64,000 nucleotides of DNA, taken from NCBI RefSeq assembly GCF_900143285.1, contig NZ_FRDN01000020.1:22791-86790 (forward strand), given 5' to 3'. The notes below the pieces were generated by a model. That model was not told where the DNA came from. It did not search any database and saw only the letters and a list, made by a program, of their open reading frames with translations. The stretch comes from Desulfitobacterium chlororespirans DSM 11544. Lineage in GTDB: Bacteria; Bacillota; Desulfitobacteriia; Desulfitobacteriales; Desulfitobacteriaceae. The position numbers and the translations under genes are program-made. This document shows positions 58,627 to 64,000 of this stretch, piece after piece. Within the stretch, counting starts at the first letter, position 1, and every line of letters begins with the position of its first letter.

Positions 58627-59013
58627 ATGAGTAAAAAAGGTCGGTTCCTATTGATGTTTGCGCTGTTTTTAAGCCTTTCCGTTGGACTGTTCTTAAGTTC
58701 GGCAGCGAACACGAACGCTTATCCTGACTTGAGTCCGGATGGGAAAACCTGTACACCATGCCACGAAGAAGGTACTCACGGTGGTGAAGAGACACCGGCT
58801 GAGACCCCAGGAGAGACTCCGGGAGAAACCCCTGCAGAAACCCCGGGTGAAACACCTGCTGAACAACCAGCAGAAACACCTGCGGAGAAACCTGCAGAGA
58901 CTCCTGCCGAACAACCTGCAGAAACCCATGAGCCTATGAGCCCATGGATTGTTGTTGGTGGAGTCATCGTTATTCTGGCGGTAATCTACTTCTTGGCGAT
59001 TAAGAAGAAGTAA
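58627..59013 (+). CDS. Tethered monoheme c protein with Glu/Thr/Pro repeat linker and C-terminal anchor
   Basis: A 128-residue homologue of the protein at 41357-41749. Signal peptide (residues 6-30), DLSPDGKTCTPCHEEGTHGG with one CxxCH heme site, then about 45 residues of near-perfect ETPAE/ETPGE/EQPAE repeats, a membrane helix (about 106-124) and KKK. The linker should be an extended acidic leash outside the membrane carrying the heme. It follows the flavoprotein and its activator, and has its own promoter. It probably donates electrons to the flavoprotein or links it to the quinone pool. Confidence 0.85.
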   Translation: MSKKGRFLLMFALFLSLSVGLFLSSAANTNAYPDLSPDGKTCTPCHEEGTHGGEETPAETPGETPGETPAETPGETPAEQPAETPAEKPAETPAEQPAETHEPMSPWIVVGGVIVILAVIYFLAIKKK

Positions 59014-59093
59014 TTTTGTCAGAAGCCAGGGATGGGCATTATTAAACATAAGTTGCGTTGAATCCTAAACACATAACAAGAGAAAAAGCCCAT

Positions 59094-59136
59094 AAAAAAA
59101 GTCCGTGTGAAAACCAAATTTCACACGGACTTTTTT
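59094..59136. terminator. Bidirectional terminator between the cytochrome and PBP genes
   Basis: GTCCGTGTGAAA (59101-59112) pairs exactly with TTTCACACGGAC (59119-59130), flanked by A7 and T6. It serves both converging genes. Confidence 0.92.
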
Positions 59137-59144
59137 ACTATTCT

Positions 59145-61787
59145 TTAGTCTGTAATGGTCAAGAGAGCCACTGGGGAGGGGTTACCGGTTGCTCCGGTTT
59201 CGGGGCTTTGTAAGCATGCCCAGAAACTATAATTACCTGGTGAGAGCGGTTCACCTTCTATGCTTAATGGAATGTGAATCTGATTCGATCCTCCAGGCTG
59301 GGCATCAGGGGAGAATGGCTGAACAAAATCATGGTCGGGGAATTTTACATAAACGATAAGGTGGAGCCCTTCGCTTCCTTCGGGGTAGGCGACAGGGATG
59401 GTCACCGAGCTCTGGGCTGCATCATAAGCCACAGCTCCCAGAGTCGGGACAGGGATACTGGGATCCCCTGCTGGCGGAGAAGTCGTCTCATTGGGAGGTG
59501 GCGTTTCGTTATACTCTTTTTCGGGCATTTTGTAAGGCTGTTCATCGCTTGGCCAAGGAGTCTCGGAATCACGACCGGTGATGTTCAGGAATACTTTTTT
59601 CTCTTTATTAACGGTACCTGTGCCTGCGAGATATTCTGGATGATCTTTATCGATTTCTTTTTCTACCCAAACATCACTGACACGGGTGGGAAAATCACCT
59701 TGAGCGGCAATTTCTCTGCGGATAAAATCCTTGGGAGTCAGACTGCTGGGTATTAATCCGGATTTAGTATCGAAGTCACCGCCGACAATACCGGAAGGTT
59801 GCTTGAATTCTGTCTGTACGGTCAAGCCTTCATGAGCTGCGGTCATAACATTCTTCCAGATTTGGGCAGGGTACTGGCCGCCGTAAACTTTGTGGAGATA
59901 GTGAGTTAGGGTTTCATCATCTTTATCATAGCCCATCCAGACCACACCTACATATTCGGGCGTATAGCCTGCGAACCAGGCATCCGGATTACCGGTGCGG
60001 TAACCGTAAATATCCGGATCCAGAGAGGTAGTGCCTGTCTTACCGGCAACAGCCCAATTGCCAATCTGAGCCCGAGTTCCTGTTCCGCCGGTGACGACGC
60101 TGCGCAGCATGCTGTTCATAAGATAAGCGGTGGTTTCCTTCATGGTTCTTTCCTTGGTGATTTGTGGAACGAAAACCTCTTTGCCGTTAGAGTCCTGAAC
60201 TTTTTCTATCGCATGAGGGGCTACTCGAACTCCGTTATTGGCAAACACGCCATAGGCGGAAGCCATATCTAAGGTGGACATCTGATTGGTTCCTAGAGCT
60301 AAGCTCAGTACTTTATCGCCTTCTTCTAGGGGAAGACCGAGACTGTTTTTGGCAAAGTTCCAACTGTATTCAATACCTACCAGGTTCATGAGTTTGACCG
60401 CATAGACGTTGACAGAGTTCTGCACAGCAAAACGCATGGTGATGAGACCGCGCCAACCCGCATATTCGGTGTCGTAGTTGACGGGAGCCCATACTTGACC
60501 ATTGCCGGCATTATACTTCACAGGCATATCATCCAGGACTGTGCCTGGGAAAAAGCCGCCTTTTTCAAGAGCTGGGGCATAAACAACCAGAGGCTTAACG
60601 GTTGAACCGGGTTGACGGCTAGCTCGAGTGGCTCGATTGAATCCCCGGGCTGTGTTGTGATCCCGGCCGCCTACTAAAGCTCGAATGGCACCTGTCTTGG
60701 GATCGAGAACGGTCATAGCACCTTGAACAAGGGTTTCATCCACACTTTGCGGGAAGTTTGCCGCATTGGCAAATTCCTTTTCAGCTGCTGCCTGAATCTT
60801 TGTATCCACCGTGGTGTAGATTCTTAAGCCGCCGTTGAAGATTTGGTCTTCTGTAAGGCCGTGCTCATTGATGAGCTCTTCGATCACATGATCGACAAAA
60901 TAAGGATAGCTATAATTGGTACCGGCGAATATCGGTTTTTCTGATTCGGCCCGGTTGGCCTTGACATTTTCCACATGCTCGAAAGGTGTATCTTTATATT
61001 GCTCATATTCATCAGCCGTAATGAAGCCGGCATCTCTCATAATACCGAGGACAATGGTCCGGCGTTTTTTGGCCGCTTCGGGATGATAATAGGGGTTATA
61101 ACCGCTGGGAGCTTGCGGCAATCCGGCAAGAAGAGCGATTTCATCAGGCTCTAGATCCTTAAGCTCTTTGCCAAAATAAGTTTTGGCGGCAGCCTGAATA
61201 CCGAAAGAGGATTCACCGAAAGGGATACGATTAAGATAGAAGGTGAGGATTTCATCTTTGGTGTACTCCCGTTCCAGTTGGATAGCGAGGGCTGCTTGCT
61301 GGATTTTACGAGCCAGCTTTTTTTCCCGAGGGTTCTCAATGAAGGCATTGTTGGCCAGCTGCATGGTGATGGTGCTGGCACCTTCTCTCCAGGACTGACT
61401 TTTTAAGTCAGCAATAAAGGAACCCACGATCCGGATGGGATCCACACCAAAATGATCGTTAAATCGTTTGTCTTCCACAGCTATAAAGGTGTCCTTTACA
61501 AGTTGAGGAATCCCTGATGAATCCACCATCTGGCGATTCTCCGCGGCATGGAGCTCAGCAATTTGATTCCCGTCCATATCATAAACAAAGGATGTTTGTT
61601 TTTGGTTGGTCAAGGTATCGGGATGCCAATCCGGAGTTCCAGCGACAGCGTACAGGACATAAATCAATAAGGCTATACAAGCCAATGTGAATACGGAGCC
61701 AAAACTCACTAAAAAGACCCGTAACTTCGAAACACGTTTCTTCTTTCGAGGCCTTTTCGGTGGAGTTCTTTTTGGGGGAGATGCCAT
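59145..61787 (-). CDS. Class A penicillin-binding protein (PBP1A type)
   Basis: An 880-residue bifunctional peptidoglycan synthase. Cytoplasmic basic tail, membrane helix (about 25-48), glycosyltransferase 51 domain (about 75-260) with VEDKRFNDHFGVD and GASTITMQLANN. The transpeptidase domain (about 350-640) has SxxK in RQPGSTVKP, SVN in VQNSVNVYA and KTGT in AGKTGTT. The last 180 residues are a Pro-rich stretch and a beta domain of fibronectin-III-like look. It builds and crosslinks the wall outside the membrane. AGGAGG lies upstream of the ATG on the minus strand. Confidence 0.95.
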   Translation of the reverse strand: MASPPKRTPPKRPRKKKRVSKLRVFLVSFGSVFTLACIALLIYVLYAVAGTPDWHPDTLTNQKQTSFVYDMDGNQIAELHAAENRQMVDSSGIPQLVKDTFIAVEDKRFNDHFGVDPIRIVGSFIADLKSQSWREGASTITMQLANNAFIENPREKKLARKIQQAALAIQLEREYTKDEILTFYLNRIPFGESSFGIQAAAKTYFGKELKDLEPDEIALLAGLPQAPSGYNPYYHPEAAKKRRTIVLGIMRDAGFITADEYEQYKDTPFEHVENVKANRAESEKPIFAGTNYSYPYFVDHVIEELINEHGLTEDQIFNGGLRIYTTVDTKIQAAAEKEFANAANFPQSVDETLVQGAMTVLDPKTGAIRALVGGRDHNTARGFNRATRASRQPGSTVKPLVVYAPALEKGGFFPGTVLDDMPVKYNAGNGQVWAPVNYDTEYAGWRGLITMRFAVQNSVNVYAVKLMNLVGIEYSWNFAKNSLGLPLEEGDKVLSLALGTNQMSTLDMASAYGVFANNGVRVAPHAIEKVQDSNGKEVFVPQITKERTMKETTAYLMNSMLRSVVTGGTGTRAQIGNWAVAGKTGTTSLDPDIYGYRTGNPDAWFAGYTPEYVGVVWMGYDKDDETLTHYLHKVYGGQYPAQIWKNVMTAAHEGLTVQTEFKQPSGIVGGDFDTKSGLIPSSLTPKDFIRREIAAQGDFPTRVSDVWVEKEIDKDHPEYLAGTGTVNKEKKVFLNITGRDSETPWPSDEQPYKMPEKEYNETPPPNETTSPPAGDPSIPVPTLGAVAYDAAQSSVTIPVAYPEGSEGLHLIVYVKFPDHDFVQPFSPDAQPGGSNQIHIPLSIEGEPLSPGNYSFWACLQSPETGATGNPSPVALLTITD

Positions 61788-61853
61788 ATCTTGTCCCTCC
61801 TGAATTAAATAATTTGGTTACTCTTTAGTGTTACTTAGGTGACGAACATGATG

Positions 61854-61879
61854 AAAGTACACCATTTAAAGTGTACTTT
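61854..61879. repeat. 9-bp inverted repeat between the PBP gene and tyrS
   Basis: AAAGTACAC (61854-61862) and GTGTACTTT (61871-61879) are exact inverted copies, spacer 8, in the 282-base divergent gap. It may be an operator for the PBP gene. No T-box was seen ahead of tyrS. Confidence 0.45.
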
Positions 61880-62069
61880 GTCACAGCAGAATTATAACAT
61901 ATTTTCGCTATTAACAAAATCTCTATATTATGGGGCAAATGCAGAGGCCATTTCAAGGCTTTAAATTATGGACAAAAGTGGAACGAAATGATCTGCGACA
62001 CAGCCTTTATAAGTTGATATGAAGGTCATAAAACAGTATAATAATAAGAATTAGGGGGGAATAAAAATC

Positions 62070-63332
62070 ATGAATATTCTCGATGATTTAAAAGCCAGAG
62101 GTTTAGTCTATCAAACAACAGACGAAGAAGCATTGTATAAGCGTCTTGAATCACCGATGACCTTATATTGTGGTTTTGATCCGACTGCGGACAGTTTACA
62201 TATTGGACACCTGCTGCCCGTCTTAATGCTCAGACGTTTTCAACTTGCGGGACATTGCCCCATTGCACTGGTGGGCGGGGGTACCGGCTTAATTGGCGAT
62301 CCCAGCGGCAAAACCAGCGAACGGACGCTCAATCCTACGGAAGTGGTTCAGGAATGGGCCAATCGTATTAAAGAGCAACTGAGTTGCTTCCTTGATTTTG
62401 AGGGAGTTGGGAATCCGGCGATTATGGCCAATAATTATGAATGGCTGGGAACTATTAATGTAATTGAGTTTCTGAGGGATATTGGGAAGAACTTTTCTTT
62501 GGGAAGCATGCTGGCTAAAGAATCTGTAGAGTCAAGAATGAGTCGGGGGATCTCTTTTACGGAATTTAGCTATCAGATTCTGCAGTCCTATGATTTTCTT
62601 AAGCTCAATGAACTTTATGGCTGTGAGATGCAAATTGGTGGAAGCGATCAGTGGGGGAATATCACCTCCGGGACGGATCTGATTCGCCGCATGTCTGTGG
62701 GAGAAGATCGTCAGGTTCACGGCTTGACGGTGCCCTTGGTCACCAAAAGCGATGGAACCAAGTTCGGCAAGACAGAAGGCGGAGCGGTCTGGTTGGATCC
62801 GGACAAGACCTCACCCTATAAGTTCTATCAATTCTGGATTAATACCGACGATCGGGATGTGGTGAAGTACCTTAACTTCTTTACCTTCCTTTCCATTGAA
62901 GAAATTCAGGGGTTAGCTCAGGAAGTAGAGAGTCAACCAGAAAAACGGAATGCCCAGAGGATGCTGGCCAAGGAAGTCACCGAGCTGGTTCATGGGGTTG
63001 AAGCCCGTGAGCGGGCAGAGAAGATTTCCCAGGCTTTGTTTACCGGCGGGATAGCCAATCTGACTGCTAAAGAAGTGGAAGAAGGCTTCAGTGACGTACC
63101 TTCAGCAGATGTGGAGGATCAGGAAATGCTGCTCGTGGATGCCCTGATCAAGGTAGGTGCAGTATCCTCCAGGAGACAAGCCCGGGAGTCTATGGAGAGC
63201 GGTGCGGTATATGTAAATGGCATTCGGCAGACTGATACAACACTTACGGTAGCGCAGCTGGACAAGATCGAAAATCGGTTTATCGTCATTCGGCGGGGGA
63301 AAAAGAATTACTACTTAATGAAGCTGGTTTAG
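62070..63332 (+). CDS. tyrS: Tyrosyl-tRNA synthetase
   Basis: A 420-residue class I synthetase of usual length. HIGH motif in SLHIGHLLPVLML, tyrosine-binding GGSDQWGNI, KMSKS region as KSDGTKFGKTEGGA, and a C-terminal S4 RNA-binding domain (DALIKVGAVSSRRQARESME). GGGGGGA precedes the ATG. Followed by a terminator and the rRNA promoters. Confidence 0.97.
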   Translation: MNILDDLKARGLVYQTTDEEALYKRLESPMTLYCGFDPTADSLHIGHLLPVLMLRRFQLAGHCPIALVGGGTGLIGDPSGKTSERTLNPTEVVQEWANRIKEQLSCFLDFEGVGNPAIMANNYEWLGTINVIEFLRDIGKNFSLGSMLAKESVESRMSRGISFTEFSYQILQSYDFLKLNELYGCEMQIGGSDQWGNITSGTDLIRRMSVGEDRQVHGLTVPLVTKSDGTKFGKTEGGAVWLDPDKTSPYKFYQFWINTDDRDVVKYLNFFTFLSIEEIQGLAQEVESQPEKRNAQRMLAKEVTELVHGVEARERAEKISQALFTGGIANLTAKEVEEGFSDVPSADVEDQEMLLVDALIKVGAVSSRRQARESMESGAVYVNGIRQTDTTLTVAQLDKIENRFIVIRRGKKNYYLMKLV

Positions 63333-63355
63333 GTCAAAGATATTTAGATAATTAA

Positions 63356-63386
63356 CGGCAGCATAGATTTATAATGCTGCTGTTTT
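63356..63386 (+). terminator. Terminator after tyrS
   Basis: GCAGCAT (63358-63364) pairs with ATGCTGC (63374-63380), with flanking CG/TG pairs partly extending, then TTTT at 63383-63386. Confidence 0.75.
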
Positions 63387-63522
63387 CAACTTTAGGTGGT
63401 ATTGAGCATAGATTAAGGATATCTATCTTGAATAAAAGATAGTATTTATGGATACATTAACCAGTGCCATGGGCGTATTTATTGGCAGCGAAAGGTCCCT
63501 TATAAAAATTAGAAAAATAGTG

Positions 63523-63552
63523 TTGACATTATGAGTGACGCGATGGTATTAT
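63523..63552 (+). promoter_or_regulatory. rRNA promoter P1
   Basis: TTGACA (63523-63528), 18-base spacer, TATTAT (63547-63552). Confidence 0.8.
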
Positions 63553-63615
63553 GACTAAGCGCCGTGAGACAAGTCGCGACGCCAAATTCTCAAAAAATAG
63601 ATTCTAAAAAAGATG

Positions 63616-63644
63616 TTGACTTTTCCAAGTGGCTTTGCTAGAAT
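63616..63644 (+). promoter_or_regulatory. rRNA promoter P2
   Basis: TTGACT (63616-63621), 17-base spacer, TAGAAT (63639-63644). Confidence 0.8.
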
Positions 63645-63724
63645 CTATAAATGTCGCCACTGGGGCCTAATTGCAAAAACCATCTCTAAAACCCTCGGAG
63701 CTTTAAGTGATTAAAAATTAACTG

Positions 63725-63753
63725 TTGACTTTGAGAAGCTGAAGTGGTAAGAT
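63725..63753 (+). promoter_or_regulatory. rRNA promoter P3
   Basis: TTGACT (63725-63730), 17-base spacer, TAAGAT (63748-63753). Downstream the leader has the CTTTGAAAACTAAACAA element usual before Firmicute 16S genes. Confidence 0.75.
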
Positions 63754-63930
63754 GTAATTCCGTCACAAATGAGTGGCAAAAACAAAAATGGTCTTTGGTC
63801 GCTTCTCGCCGTCCGTGGCTACAGCGACACCCAGACCGTCCATGGTCTTTGAAAACTAAACAACAAGGAACAGCCAATGACTCGTCAAATAAAAGTAAGA
63901 AATTTGAGCAATCAAATGTTCTTCATAAAT

Positions 63931-64000
<70 letters not shown>

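Noticed and set aside
58739..58967. Alternative frames over the ETPAE repeat region
   Set aside because: They arise from the repetitive DNA; only the frame with signal peptide, CTPCH and membrane anchor is coherent.
61788..62069. T-box leader expected ahead of tyrS
   Set aside because: No GGTGGTACCGCG-like core or terminator/antiterminator pair is present in the gap.

Overview
The window reads as a continuous piece of the chromosome of an anaerobic, low-to-medium-GC Firmicute of the Peptococcaceae type. My best guess is Desulfitobacterium or a close relative. This rests on the combination of a clade II nitrous-oxide reductase cluster with a Rieske/cytochrome b complex, Tat-exported flavoproteins of the fumarate-reductase superfamily, corrinoid methyltransferase genes, several sigma-54 elements, and Firmicute-style T-box and infC leaders. 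The genus is inference; no database search was possible.

Layout. 1-3.9 kb: the end of a SucD-like CoA ligase, an MFS carrier, a DJ-1/PfpI protein and a GntR regulator, with a relic that looks like a TRAP permease end. 4.0-8.35 kb: four translationally coupled genes (corrinoid protein, UroD-type methyltransferase, cytosolic histidine kinase, sigma-54 response regulator), the best candidate here for an undescribed sensory system. 8.35-21 kb: a lipoprotein gene facing the other way, then a near-consensus sigma-54 promoter and a 15-gene nitrous-oxide respiration block (FtsX/ATPase/DUF4418 set, cytochromes c, small membrane protein, Rieske, cytochrome b6, subunit IV, NosZ, NosB, NosD, NosL, NosY, NosF). 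Electrons probably run menaquinol to the b6-type complex to cytochromes c to NosZ. NosD, NosF, NosY and NosL would mature the copper sites.

21-26 kb: infC (ATT start)-rpmI-rplT behind an attenuator, a SpoU rRNA methyltransferase, and a PadR/DUF1048/ABC exporter operon. 26.4-36.9 kb: potassium uptake, with kup divergent from kdpDE-kdpFABC. A repeated ATCTTAAT word lies upstream of both kdpD and kdpF and may be the KdpE operator. 37-41.2 kb: a YqzL-like micro-gene, a T-box leader, pheST and zapA.

41.3-59 kb: accessory respiration and regulation. Two loci each encode a Tat-lipoprotein flavoenzyme plus a monoheme (CTPCH) cytochrome with a Pro/Glu/Thr-rich linker and a C-terminal membrane anchor. 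One locus has a LysR regulator. The other has tatA upstream, a sigma-54 promoter and a GAF-AAA activator. Between them are a MerR/MFS drug-efflux pair with a textbook 19-bp-spacer MerR promoter, a truncated acetyltransferase, an alkaline-phosphatase-superfamily enzyme, a decapitated flavocytochrome-type gene, an internally deleted duplicate of the metalloenzyme gene, a U32 peptidase and mutS2. 59-64 kb: a class A penicillin-binding protein, tyrS, three tandem rRNA promoters and the first 70 bases of a 16S rRNA gene.

No CRISPR array, tRNA, intact insertion sequence or prophage gene was seen.
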